Source: Magnaporthiopsis rhizophila (Eukaryota; Ascomycota; Sordariomycetes; Magnaporthales; Magnaporthaceae). From it: a stretch of 64,000 nt of DNA. The notes under the pieces are model-generated. The model did not search any database and was not told the DNA's origin. It saw nothing but the letters and a program-made list of their open reading frames with translations. The translations under genes and the position numbers were made by a program. The stretch covers positions 124,001 through 188,000 of the forward strand of contig PYSS01000049.1 of NCBI GenBank assembly GCA_003049465.1, in the 5' to 3' direction. Positions 22,229 through 33,566 of the stretch are shown here, piece by piece; the stretch's first letter is position 1, and each line of letters starts with the position of its first letter.

Positions 22229-23957
22229 ATGGCGGACGCGTTAGCAGCCAAGCTCAAGTCCGCCACATTGAGGTTGGCCTTCCCTCACCGTTTGGGAATT
22301 GCGTAACCGCCTGTCTGGTGGGCCTGCTGACAATACCTAGCGATGGCTCCAAGGGCGAGGACTGGAAGAAGAGCTTGAACCTACCCGCCAAGGACAACAG
22401 GCAGCAGACTGAGGTATGTGCGGTCGGGCGGCCCTATTTCTCTTGGCGGCACACTCGTCTCACCTGTCACAGGATGTCACCAACACGAAAGGTCTCGAGT
22501 TTGAAGACTTCGGACTGAAGAGGGATCTCCTGATGGGGATATTCGAGGCTGGTTTCGAGAAGCCATCACCCATTCAAGAAGAGAGCATCCCAGTGGCTCT
22601 GACCGGGCGCGACATCCTCGCCCGAGCCAAGAACGGCACAGGAAAGACGGCTGCTTTCGTCGTGCCGGCGCTCGAGAAGATCAACCCCAAGGTGTCCAAG
22701 ATCCAGTGCCTGATCCTGGTCCCCACACGAGAACTTGCCATGCAGACGTCACAAGTCTGCAAGACGCTTGGCAAGCACCTCGGCGTCAACGTCATGGTCA
22801 CGACGGGTGGAACCACCCTTCGGGACGACATCTTGCGTCTTCAGGATCCTGTGCACATTGTCGTCGGCACGCCCGGCCGCATATTGGATCTTGCTGGCAA
22901 GAACGTGGCGGATCTCAGCGAGTGTCCCATGTTCATCATGGACGAGGCCGACAAGCTGCTGTCGGTCGAGTTCACGCCTGTCATCGAGCAGCTTCTGCAG
23001 TTCCACCCCAAGGACCGTCAGGTCATGTTGTTCTCGGCAACTTTCCCAATCTCGGTGAAGGATTTCTCTGATAAGAACATGATGGATCCCTACGAGATCA
23101 ACTTGATGGACGAGCTCACGCTGCGCGGTATCACGCAATATTACGCCTTTGTGGAGGAGAAGCAGAAGGTGCACTGTCTAAACACGCTCTTCTCCAAGCT
23201 GCAGATCAACCAGTCCATCATCTTCTGCAACTCGACCAACCGCGTCGAACTCCTGGCCAAGAAGATCACCGAGCTTGGATACTCGTGCTTCTACAGCCAC
23301 GCCAGGATGCAGCAGCAGGCGCGTAACCGCGTCTTCCACGATTTTAGGAACGGTGTCTGCAGGAACCTGGTGTGCTCAGACCTGCTCACCCGAGGTATCG
23401 ACATCCAGGCCGTCAACGTAGTCATCAACTTCGACTTTCCCAAGAACGCCGAGACGTATCTGCACCGCATCGGTCGTTCTGGCCGTTATGGCCACCTTGG
23501 TCTGGCTATCAATCTCATCAACTGGGACGACCGGTTCAACCTCTACAACATCGAACGGGACCTGGGCACCGAGATCCAGCCCATCCCCTCGACCATCGAT
23601 AAGAGCCTCTACGTTTACGAGAACCCAGAAACCATTCCTCGGCCAATTTCCAACTTCCCAAACCAACAGAGCGTTGCCACAGCTTCGGGTTCTATCGCGT
23701 CATCCTCCCAGCCACGGCCGCCCCAGGACAACTGGCAGACCCAGAACGGCCGGCAGAACGGTCCCAACCAACAACAACAACCACGCCAGCCTTACCAGAA
23801 CAGCAGGAACGGCGGTGGCACTCGCGGCGGCGGCCGTGGCCGTGGCGGTTTCCAGGGCCAGGGCCAGCAGGGCCGCAACGCAAACTTCGGCAACAACTAC
23901 AGGGGTGGGCGTGGCGGCTCAAACCAAGGGCAGCAACAGCCTGTCCCGCAGTCCTAA
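22229..23957 (+). CDS. dhh1: DEAD-box RNA helicase Dhh1 (DDX6 family)
   Basis: Three exons (22229-22272, 22341-22413, 22473-23957) encode 533 residues. Intron 1 starts with an unusual donor, GTTGGC; using it restores the DGSKGEDWKKSLNLP sequence, and reading through would hit a stop. The Q motif is at about 68-79, Walker A AKNGTGKT at 92-99, PTREL at 123-127, TPGR at 172-175, DEAD at 196-199, SAT at 227-229 and HRIGRSGR at 370-377. The last 100 residues are Gln/Asn-rich and then Gly/Arg-rich, which suits condensation into P-bodies. Dhh1 promotes mRNA decapping and translational repression in the cytoplasm with Pat1, Edc3 and the Ccr4-Not complex. The gene appears intact. Confidence 0.96.
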
Positions 23958-26206
23958 CTTTTCTCAAGCCTTTGCCCTTTAGTGGGGCGTCCACGATGCG
24001 CATCATGCCGCGTCACTTGTCCTTTTTTCCTCAGAATTTGTTGGATTGTATATATTTCTTATTCGTCTTCATACCTTTCTTTTCTGCACCACCCCCATCA
24101 GATTCCCTCTCGTAGGATTTTCTATCTCCTCTGGTCCCCAGAGGTCTCTCGGTCACACATCCCAGCGACCGGGTTTGTTTGCCTCCAAACCTCTCAACGA
24201 ACTTCCGGAATTTCGGACGTTTTCACCATCGGGCACTCGCTTGCCCCGGAACCGACTTGGGGTTCATATGCTTATCTTCGACGCCACCGGCTTGATTGTT
24301 TTGCATCTCTCGCATACACTCATCACACACTCTCTCTCCGGCTCTCTTCTTTTTTCCCTCTTCTTTTTTTCCCCCCTCGTCCAGCGTCGACATCCTTCCA
24401 GCCCCGTCGTTATCGCCGCTCGCATTCTCTGTGGCGATGACAGGCTGCGAATAGCAAGAAATCGGGTATCCTTCGTAAGTTGGGGCCCAGTACCGGACTT
24501 GCCGTCTGGTCGTCTTGCTCTCTTCTCGGCCACCACATTCGGTCGGGTCGCAAATTCCATCCTGCAACATATCTCGATTTCCAGACGATCCGCCTACTCT
24601 CACATGTTCCCATGGGGCTACCAAGATTCACAAAAGTCTTCCGAGGTTTTATGACGGCGGGTGTGTGTGGCGTCTACGTTTGCCGCTCTGCTTCTTGGGT
24701 CTCATTTCCTACCCATTTCTTCACTCGATATATCAGGGCGTTTAGAGGTGTATTTGCTACCAGGAGGCTTTCGGTCGGGGATCAAGAAAACGATGCTTCC
24801 AACGGCATTGGCGTTGGTCCTAGGAGTGGCTAGGCAAATATCTCTTCTTGGCTTTCTGGCGTTGGGGGGGTTTTCTGCTTGATTGCGTTGTCGGCGAGTC
24901 GGACGAAGCAAACGCACTCTTGGGGATGAGGGTATCATGATGGCTCCGGACCGTCGGCTGAGGCGCCGACTTGTTGCTTGTTTCCGTTTCTTCGACTACT
25001 ACTCTTCTTTCCTTCCTTCCAGCATACCCCTTGTTATCATGATTCCCGGCGTCGGTGGTGGACATGATATTCTATCGCCTACCCACCGACCCTCCCTCCG
25101 CGAATCAACATCGACCGCATCCTCGCCGCGCCGACGCCAAGCCACCGCAGTGCCTTACCATCCACCCTACGGCGCACTTCGATGGGCTCTAATCCTCCGG
25201 CTATGCCGCAGGACTGCTTGATTCCACACAACCACAGGGCGCGAACTTTCACAAACACCAAAAAAAAGCACACCCTGGGCATCAACCATGTCCACCTCTC
25301 CTTTCATCACTTTCATATACCGACAATTCCTGCTCCCGTGCGTCCTTGGCTTAAGCCGCTGCACGGCCGATGCAGATACACATCTCCTGATGAAGCCGCA
25401 AGCGCCCCTTTTACAACCTCAACGACGTTGGGGGAACGAGATCTCCAAAGGCTAGGCCCGACGCCGAAGACGTGCCTAGGCTCGTCTCGTGCTGTTTTCG
25501 TAGCCACGGCACTCACAAATCGAAACGACTCGGTCTTCTCAGTCATGTCTCAGATTAACGATAGCGACTACCTACCCTCGTCTGCCTTGGAGCTGCGGCA
25601 ACGGTAGGCCTTGCTCATGAAAACGGACACAGCACACACGGAGGGACGGGGGGTTAAAAGAAAGAAAAAGGACAAAGAAAAAAAGAGCAAAAAGAACAAA
25701 TGATTTTTTTTTTTTTTTCGGAGAGGGATGGGTTACCAGGGCCCTTCAGTTGAGCGTCCCTATTTGTCGCTCATTCCAAGCAAGCTGAAGTGCATGGAAC
25801 TTGGGCCACAGGAGGAGTCGGCTTGTCGGCAACCTCATGTACAATTACCCGGGATTAGTTTTCCATGACCCTGTTGGCGCAGAGATTAAGTAGCTAGCTC
25901 ATCCCTGATGTCACATTTCAGCTTAGAGACAACAATACAAATGTGATATCTTCCTCCGCACCTGCTCTCGAGCATGCACTTAGGTGACTCGAGAGGCTAA
26001 TCTCTATCTTCAGGTCGACATGTTTGTTCTTCCAAGGATGTCTAGCCAAGCCTGCTTTCACCTTGGATCCCGCTCTCCGCCGACGAAGACTGAGTATCGC
26101 GGTTTCCCAGGGCGGTTTATGGGCCTAGCCCACTCTGCTTCCCTGCCGTCCGTCGGCTCCCTTTCCGATTACAAGTCGCTGATTTCAAATGATGGGCCTA
26201 GGCGCG
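23958..26206. other. Convergent intergenic region after dhh1
   Basis: About 2.2 kb separate dhh1 from the SET-domain gene. The first several hundred bases are T- and C-rich, probably a long dhh1 3' UTR. A purine tract followed by a T15 run lies near 25650-25720. Frames of up to 200 codons occur on the plus strand (for example 24046-24654), but they are low-complexity and without recognisable domains. I see no gene or structured RNA I can support. Confidence 0.5.
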
Positions 26207-27778
26207 TCAACCCCGAGGAGTGGAGAACACGCGCAACATCAGCTCGAGGTTGCGATACTGCTCGTCCGGCTCCAGGCTCCCGTACAGGTCCAGCACACGC
26301 AGGGCCATGACGGCGTACTTTGCCGCCGTGTCGGCGCGGCCGACGAGGTTGTAGACGCGCGCCAGGAGCTCGTAGTGCTCCGGGAACAGCGCCGGCAGGT
26401 CCTCGCGGGCCAGTAGGTCGAGCGCCTCGTTGGCTGCGCGGATCGCCGCGGCGGCGTCGGCGCGGTCCGTGGCCTCGACGATCTCCTCGCGCTTGCGGCG
26501 CGCCGCCTCGAGCCGCTCGTCCGAGGCCGCCGTGGCGTCTGCCGCGGCGCAGTGCGCGCATGTGCACTTGAACCCCCATACCGTCTCGAGGCGCTCGCGT
26601 CGCGTCTTGGACTCTAGGCCTTCTTGGGTGTCTGTGGTTTTTTTTTTTTTGGATTTTTTTTTTTTGGAAGGAAAAGGTGTAAGCGTTCTCTCTCTGTGTG
26701 AAGACGCTCGTTTGGAGTGCAGATCTTGACTTACAGCTGATTGTGATTTCCTCGCCGGGCTCGATGTCTCGGTTTGCTACTATGGCGTTCATGGCGCTCC
26801 TTTGGGAAAAGCGAGGGAAAGCGCTGGTGGTAAATATTAGCCTAGCCCTGAAGTCGGTATCTCCCGATCCTCTGGGGTCCCTTACTTTGGCTTGCATGCA
26901 TGGTTTATTCTCTGATTTTTGTCAACCTGATGTCAGTCGATACGACTCCAAGGCATCCCGTTCGACAATCCCGCCCTTGACTGAGCGCTTACAGCAACTC
27001 GTGGGAACAGGCCCATGTGCGGCTCTCCGTCAAGCTCCCCAGCAAACGAGTTCGTTCGCAACAGATCCTCGACATCATCCTGGGCGAAGGGGCTGCTCCG
27101 CGCCAGAGACAGCACTTGGCCCGGGTCGCGCAGCTGGTCCACGGCCAGGTGCAGCAGCCGGTAGCCATCCTGGCGCCTGACGGCCCTGGCGAACTCGTTG
27201 GCCGCCACGATGGCCGCGGGCTCAAGCATGATGGTCTCGAACCTGCGGATCTTGCGCGTCGCCAGCATCCCTTTACCCTTGCCGGGCAGGTCGACGACTT
27301 CATAGGGCGGTGGATCTGGAGCTGCGTTTGTCTCGGCAGCCTTGCTGGCGCGGGAGAGATGGGGCAGATTCGGCCGCTCTAAGAGGTGCAGGCTGCTGGC
27401 GGCGTGCTCGGGCGTCGTGATGATGCTCAGCCCAATCTCACCCATGTGCGCGTGGGTGTAGACGCAAAACTTGACAGGGCCAGCGTCAACCGGCTCTGGG
27501 ATACCTGGGAGCCGCTCACCCCCGGCGCCTCTCGGGGTCAGTATCGTAGAGTTGAGGCACGCAGGACGGTGCGTCCAGGGTGCCCAGCTGGCCGGGTCTT
27601 CGGTGGCTGTGACGTCGTCGACGGGCACAGCGCACTCTGTGAACCCGATCGAGTCTACTCTCCCTGGGAAGCCAGCCGGGCATTCACTGGTGAGACGGGA
27701 CAGGGCCAGAACATGAGTGACGGAGGCGAGGAGCATAGATAGCCCTAGCCCCTGAGTAGAATATTGCCGCCTATGCAT
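26207..27778 (-). CDS. SET-domain protein with a signal peptide
   Basis: Four exons, 27778-26993, 26911-26886, 26823-26735 and 26631-26207, join in frame to 441 residues. Introns are 81, 62 and 103 bp with GTAAG-type donors. The start ATG at 27778 gives a hydrophobic N-terminus (LGLSMLLASVTHVLALS) that looks like a signal peptide; an ATG at 27736 is an alternative. Residues about 45-150 are a Cys/Pro-containing region, followed by GLSIITTPEHAA. The SET domain begins near residue 185 (GKGKGMLATRKI) and contains MGLFPRVA, the core motif RINHACKPNAF split by the 26-bp exon 2, and RDIEPGEEITISY. The post-SET cysteines read CTCAHC (about 323-328). The family methylates lysines, but secreted-type fungal SET proteins of this kind have no known substrate. 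Helices after the SET region complete the protein. Confidence 0.88.
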
Positions 27779-28879
27779 GTTCGAGCAACAAGTGATTACC
27801 GTGTATGGAGACGATGCAAAGGAAGGTGCAACAATACGTTCTGTAAATGATGCTGAATTGTGCGAGGTCGGTCGGAGCAGGAGGTGTGCTAGATGCTTCA
27901 ATAAAACTGAAACGTGGGCTTTCCAAAAAGCAGATCGACATTTCGAGATGCTGAACCCGCTTTAGGTAAAGAAGGAGCTGGTATTTGCCGGCATGGCAGC
28001 AGCCAAGACCTGCAAATATGCAGCCAGAAATTGCAATACCTTTACCCGATGGCTGGGCTACACACCGCATCCATCTGGGATTGACATTGATCTGCACCTA
28101 TAGGTAATCCTAGAATGCGGGTAAGCTGCCAACTCGGTTATGTTTGGTCGAATAATTGCCGTCGCTGTACGTGCTTGCTGCGCGTGGCTGAGAGCTCTCT
28201 GGATGTCTCTAATCGGGAATGAGATCTTGGACAATTGGCCAAACGTGTCCGACGTCTGCACAGAAATAGACCGATCGAGCCCTAGATTGGGTGATATGAG
28301 AATGCCTTGGGATTGAGGACCATCTATCCTGTTCAACACTTGCGTTAGACGTACTTCAGTTGGATCGAGCAAAGATTTTCCACGCGATGCCCAACCGCAA
28401 AGCTGGAACACTGGCGAGGCTACGCTAGACAGGCGAACCCCTCCAGCCTGGATGTATGAGGTAGCTACCTACCTACCTACCTAGGTACCTACCTACGTAC
28501 TTACTTTGCCGTTGCAGGCTAGCCTTACAGATCTCGGCTAGTTCCATTGACGGAAAGCGGCACGGAGCGTTGGCGCTGTTGTCGGCTTGGTGGTACCTTC
28601 CTAGACTCTACCGGCGCTTTCTCGTACTAAAAAAGTAGGTGCGCTTACCAAGGCCTAAGGCAGGCGGCGGTCTCCTGTAGGTAGAGACAGAAGTCATGGC
28701 CCTACGCCTAACAAAGGCTTTTTCACACTCGTACTTGTACACCTACCTTCATCCATATCATCAACCTTTCTGGCTTTGCATCTGCCTCGTGTAATCAGAG
28801 TATCGATAAATCTCTCTCATCTACCATACCTTTACAGCGAGAACTGAGCCCAACCGTCCGCATAGCACATGTAACCGCC
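27779..28879. other. Divergent intergenic region with CTAC microsatellite
   Basis: The 1.1 kb between the SET gene and the next plus-strand gene hold no coding frame of note. A tetranucleotide array lies at 28461-28505. The region should carry both promoters. Confidence 0.55.
28461..28505. repeat. CTAC tetranucleotide microsatellite
   Basis: About ten imperfect CTAC units, interrupted by a palindromic CCTAGG step, lie 375 bp upstream of the next start codon. It is a simple repeat, likely variable between strains. Confidence 0.85.
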
Positions 28880-29247
28880 ATGGAAACGCCACAAGACGAG
28901 GAACCGCCTACCCCGCGCGGCGAGCGGGCCAGCTCGTTGTCGGATGGCGCCGCCTTCTCCTCCGAAGCGATGATCGGCGACGCCAACGACCCGCGGACGG
29001 GCATCGACATGCGGCTCCCTCGCAGCGCCCCGGGGCTCGGCCAGTTCGCGAACGGGTGCTGCATGATGCGGGCGTCGTTCGCGCTCTACAGCATGGTGCC
29101 CGGCATGACCACGGAGCGGCTCGAGGACGTGGCGCTGCACCTCTCGGGCGAGGCGCCACGCCTCGTACCCCGCTACGTCCACCACCGCGAGACCATCGAC
29201 CTTATGGACCCTGGCGAACCCCTGCCCGGGTCTGAGATGGAATCTGA

Positions 29248-29282
<35 letters not shown>

Positions 29283-31405
29283 TAGTCAGCCGCAACGGGT
29301 TCCGCAACGGGTTCCGCAACGGCAACGGCAACGGCAGCAGCTTCTTTGGGAACAAAAAGATATTCGGAGAGCCGACAGCCCCCTTCGCCGCCGAGACCGG
29401 GCGCACCGAAAGGGTTTTGTCGGCTTCCATGGTCGACCCCCTAGACGAGGGTCTCATCAACTCGGCGCTGACGGGCCGTCTCGGTGCTTACAAGGTATGT
29501 TTACGGAGTCTAGACAGGACCCTGTCGTCTGTGGACGCATACGACTAAACAACCGATTCGATGATTAAAAAGAGCCCGCCAGGCAGCTTGAGATGCCGCC
29601 GGTCACTCAGGTCCCACCGCGGCACCCGCGATCGGCCTAACAACTTTGATGGCGTGAGCGACTCCCCCGCTACCAGCTTCGGCGGGGAAAACGGCCGCAG
29701 ATCCAGCAAGATGGTTGGGTTTTTCCTCAAGCGCTTGGCAGACGACAAAGCAGGCGGAGGAGCCTCGGCCGACGGCGACCAGAGCAAGCAGTCCTCAGAG
29801 CCCGCCGCCACTGGGGGCACTTCTGGCAAATCTTCCAAGTCTGGCAGGAACGGGAACTCCACCTCAGGGCTCTCCAGGAACTCGTCGGTCAGATCCCGCG
29901 GCGACCCCGGCGAGCCGCCGCACCAGCGCTGTCCCTCTCGGACCGACAAACGGAAGTTGAGCATGGCAAAACGGCGGCGGCAGAGCACAGCCGTCTTCCC
30001 TGTAGCTGGCAGCCGCAAGACGACGGTCGAGCTGGTGCGGGTCCCGCGGCCTCCCGAGGACGAAAAGTTCTGGCGCCCGCCGCCGCTGGTGCGGCCAGGA
30101 ACACTAACGCCGCTGCTGGCCGCGACTGGGTCGCTCCGCATAGTGCTGGTCACCCACATGGCCAGCGACAAGGACCCGCGCCCGTCGCAGTTCGGGGGCC
30201 CCGACAACCTCGCCATCGTGCCATGGGCTTTCCTCGTCGTCTTCCGCGACGATGTCGACAACGACGACGACGACGATCGCGACGGCGCCACCGCCGCCAC
30301 CGCCTCGCGGTCCCCGGCCAGGGCACGGAGCTACACGCCCGCGGACCCCGCGCCCGCGCCCGAGGCCACGGCCGAGACGACCGAGACGGCGGAAGCGGCC
30401 ACCACGCGCCCCCAGGGCAGGCCACGGTCCTACACTCCTGCAGACCCTGCGCCTGTGGTTGAAGTGATGTCGGGTATGGATGGGACGGCAGAAGTGGCCA
30501 CCGAAGAAGGCGGCGACAAGGCCGAACAACAGGATCAGCAGGACCAGGAGGAGCAGCAGGGCCTGCGCGCCTCTGAAGCCGCCGTCCAGGAACAGACCAA
30601 CTCGGAGCAGAGGCAACAGGAGAGTCAGGAGCATCAGGAGCAGCAACACCAACAAGAAAAAAAGCAGGCCGAGAAGCAGGAGCAGGTCGAGCAGCCCGAA
30701 CAGCCCGAAAAGCCTAAAAAATCCGAACAGCAAAGTCAGCCCGAACAACAGGAACGTCTTAAACAGCAGGAGCAAGAAAAGCAGGCCGAGCAGGTCGAGC
30801 AGCAGGAGCAGCTTAACAAATACGAGCAGCCCGAGCAGCCCGAGCAGCCCCAGCAGCAAAAGCATATGGAGCAACTCGAGCAGCAGGAGCTGGAAAAGCA
30901 GGTCGAACAGTCCGAACAGCAGAAGCAGCCCGAGAATCCAGAGCAGGTCGAGCAGCCCAAGAAAGCCGAACAAACCGAGCAGGCCGAGCAGACTGAGCAG
31001 GCCGAACGGCCCGAGAAGATTGAACAGACCGAACAGCTGGGGCAGGTTGGGCGGATCGGGCAGCTCGAAGAGCAGATGCAGGCCGCACAGCAGGAGCAGA
31101 CCGAACAGGCCGAAGAGGCCGAGCAGCAGGAGCAAGAAGAGCAAGAGGAACAACAGCCACAGAAACCGCAACGGCCGCGCGGCCCCCACTCGCTCATGGT
31201 GGTGTACGGCGACGTGACGGGCTTCGCGCAGGGCACGGAGCGAACGGTGCCCATCGACAGCTTCTTCTTCCACCCGCGGTTCACGCAGATCATGCTTTCG
31301 GCCGTGCTGCTGGGCCACCGCTCGCTCATGGAGGCCAAGCTCTACTACGACGTCGACGGCGACGACTACGACGAGGAGCTGTGCTACGACCTTGAGCACT
31401 GGTAG
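28880..31405 (+). CDS. Gln/Glu-rich protein of unknown function
   Basis: Two exons (28880-29494 and 29573-31405) are joined across a 78-bp intron (GTATGT to AAAAAG) in phase 0, giving 815 residues. Exon 1 encodes a modest folded segment (MMRASFALYSMVPGMT and nearby), an aspartate run (about 12 Asp, coded by a GAC microsatellite at 29248-29280) and short NGFRNG repeats. Exon 2 has a Ser-rich stretch with KMVGFFLKRLADD, then a segment with GTLTPLLAATGSLRIVLVTH, then a low-complexity tract of about 190 residues made of EQ, QE and PEQ units (30600-31160). The last 70 residues are not repetitive (SLMVVYGDVTGFAQGTERTV to YYDVDGDDYDEELCYDLEHW). The conserved-looking islands around the repeats suggest a real gene with an expandable middle. 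I recognise no family. Confidence 0.75.
30600..31160 (+). repeat. CAG/GAG-type repeat tract coding for Gln-Glu units
   Basis: Tandem imperfect units of GAGCAG, GAACAG and CCCGAGCAG run for about 560 bp inside the coding exon. The same repeats produce a long mirror frame on the other strand that is rich in Leu, Phe and Gly and is not a gene. Confidence 0.85.
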
Positions 31406-31986
31406 CAAGGGCAATAGTCCTGTAGGGCGTGAAGAGGGTTCTGCAAAAAGGTCTTGGTGGCGATAAGAGTAAACCTAGGTAGGGGGAGTAAAAAGTGGCC
31501 AGGTGGCCCCTGCGCGGCATTTCTCCGGTGCCCGAATTTATCATCCTGTGTCCAGCATAACCAGACCAGGCTTCAAACAACACACACCTAAAGAAGAAAC
31601 GAGAGCAAAAGGATAAAGAGCAAAAAAAATCCAATTTCATAAATGTGGGGTATGAGTGAGTATGCCTATCATGAACCAGGAGGGGTCGGCGGTTCTCTCC
31701 CTGTGGGATCTCCAGGATCGTCTAGAGGAAAGGACCAACGAGCCCGAGCTTGTTATCGAACGCCGGTTGATGCTTTGCGGGGCCACCACCGCGATAAATG
31801 AAAGAAAGAAAAAGAAGACGTCCAAAATTCACCGACTACCAAACCATTCCATCATCCAATCTCCGTGTCCTCCTCTGGTGCCGCATCCTCCTCCTCCTTG
31901 TTGTTGTCGTTGTCTTCATCTTCGCCGTCACCCTGGCACTCGGCCAGGCACAACTACGAGGACGGATCCTCGCGGATGGAAACTGG
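31406..31986. other. Convergent 3' ends, no gene
   Basis: The 581 bp contain the 3' flanks of two convergent genes. A plus-strand frame from 31656 is low-complexity after about 60 codons and lies over the 3' flank of the next gene. It is not supported. Confidence 0.5.
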
Positions 31987-33566
31987 TTAATACAGGCCCA
32001 CGAGGATGTCACCACGTACGCGGGCCGTGAGGTGAACTTCAGCCTCAAGGTCGAGTTTGATGCCGACCGTGAGGACAGCATCCTTGAGCTTGCCGTCGGC
32101 CGAGACGGGGCCGCGGAGGAGGTTGCCTGTGCAATGTCATGTCAGAAGGGAGAGATGTCCATGTCTGATGTCACGGGGAAACAACTTACCGACGGGGCCG
32201 TTGGCGGTGCCGGAAAGACCGGGGAGGGCCGGCTGGACGAGAGCGTTGGAGGGCATCTGCATGCGCATGTTCATGTTGGGAGGGGTCTGCTGGTACTGCT
32301 GGGCAGTGGCGACATCGGGGGTCTTGGCGGCCCTGTGTTGCGGTTGGGTTGTCGGTGTTAGTCCAAAGAGTGGGTCCGACGCTGGTGGGGTCTCGGTCCG
32401 TGTCGAGAACACGGACAGGATCGCCCGTGGCGAACAGATAAGGCCAGGGCCCGTGCGGGCACCGGCCAGGGCACGTTTCGAGCCAGGACAGGGAGGGAGG
32501 GGAGCTTGTCAAAGACTTACTGGGCGGACATTGTGGCGAGGTAGTTGTTGAGTTGGGACTCGAGAATGGATTGGTATATGAGAGGCGAAGGGACTTTTCC
32601 GAGCGGCACGTCGATGGGCAGGCCACGGTCGAGGAGAAACTGTTCGGCGGGAGAGTTGGTGGAAGAGTTGCTTTCAGAGGTGTCAGAGACTCTTTGTATA
32701 GGATCGACTTGTGGCTCCGGCGCGAACCGCGGAGTGGCGAGTTCACCGATGGACGAAAGGGAAAAACGATTGATGTTTTGCGAGTGCCGCCTGCTGGAGG
32801 ACTGGCTCCGCGCGTGTGATGGGGTGGCAGGGGTGGACGGCTCAGAATCGTGGGGTAGGGAATAGGCTCTGCTGCGGCGCTGAGCTTGGGGAGTGCCTTC
32901 TGTAAAGGTTGGGCTTTCTGATGCTACCCGGACAGGAAGCCGGAAGGAAAGGGTTCTGCGAGGAGGAGGATGGGGAAGTGCTGGCTTTTCAGTCTCCGGT
33001 TCTGGAGCCGGAGCTGGTTTCTGTGCAGGAGGTGGTTGTGGTTGCTGCTGCTTCCGCTCTGCGGGAACAGGAACAGTAACAGGGGCGGGAGTGGGAGTGG
33101 AAGTGGGCTTGGGTTTGGGCACAGGGGCTTGTTTGGGTGGTGATGGCTGGGAGTCTGGTGTTGATGCCGGTGTTTGTTTTGGGGACTTTGGTGTTGTTGG
33201 TGGTGTTGGGGATGGGGTTGAGGTCCGGCTGTCTTTGTTGGTCTGGCTGTTGGATCGCGAAGATCGTCTTCCAGCTCGTGACGACCGTTTTTGCTTCGTG
33301 TTGGACAACGTGGTGACGGTTGGGGAAGACTCTGACAGAAGATCTGGTAGAGGCTGGGGTAGGGGAGCAGGAGGAGGAGGCTTCTGGGCAGCGGCAGGAG
33401 GAAGGGGTTTTGAAGCAGAGGAGATGGGCAGAACAGAAACTGAAGTGATGCTGGGGCGGGAAGACCAACTTGTTCGTTTGCGATTTCTGGATGCGGGTCT
33501 TCTAGACTCGTCTGATCTTCTTGCTGCTGGAGAGGCTTGCTGCTGAGTAGAGAGATCAGAATCCAT
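31987..33566 (-). CDS. Pro/Ser-rich protein with a conserved-looking C-terminus
   Basis: Three exons, 33566-32521, 32332-32190 and 32126-31987, join in frame to 442 residues (introns 188 and 63 bp, GTAAGT donors). The start is the ATG at 33566; the frame extends further without an ATG. The first 250 residues are disordered: Ser/Arg/Lys-rich, then long Pro-rich stretches (KPPPPAPLPQPLPD, PTSTPTPAPVTVPVP). The C-terminal part looks folded and ordered: DRGLPIDVPLGKVPSPLIYQ, then SILESQLNNYLATMSAQAAK, a Met/Gln-rich link, and the last exon NLLRGPVSADGKLKDAVLTV followed by an amphipathic beta-like ending (KLDLEAEVHLTARVRGDILV). I know no function for this architecture. The alternating hydrophobic C-terminus could be a beta structure or an amphipathic membrane-facing segment, but this is inference. 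Confidence 0.8.

Noticed and set aside
28461..28505. CTAC array as a telomere-like or internal telomeric repeat
   Set aside because: The unit is four bases and does not match TTAGGG; it is a simple microsatellite.
30104..31414. 436-codon minus-strand frame rich in Leu, Phe and Gly
   Set aside because: It is the mirror of the Gln/Glu repeat tract on the plus strand; the repeats lack stop codons in several frames, and the plus-strand gene has spliced, non-repetitive ends.
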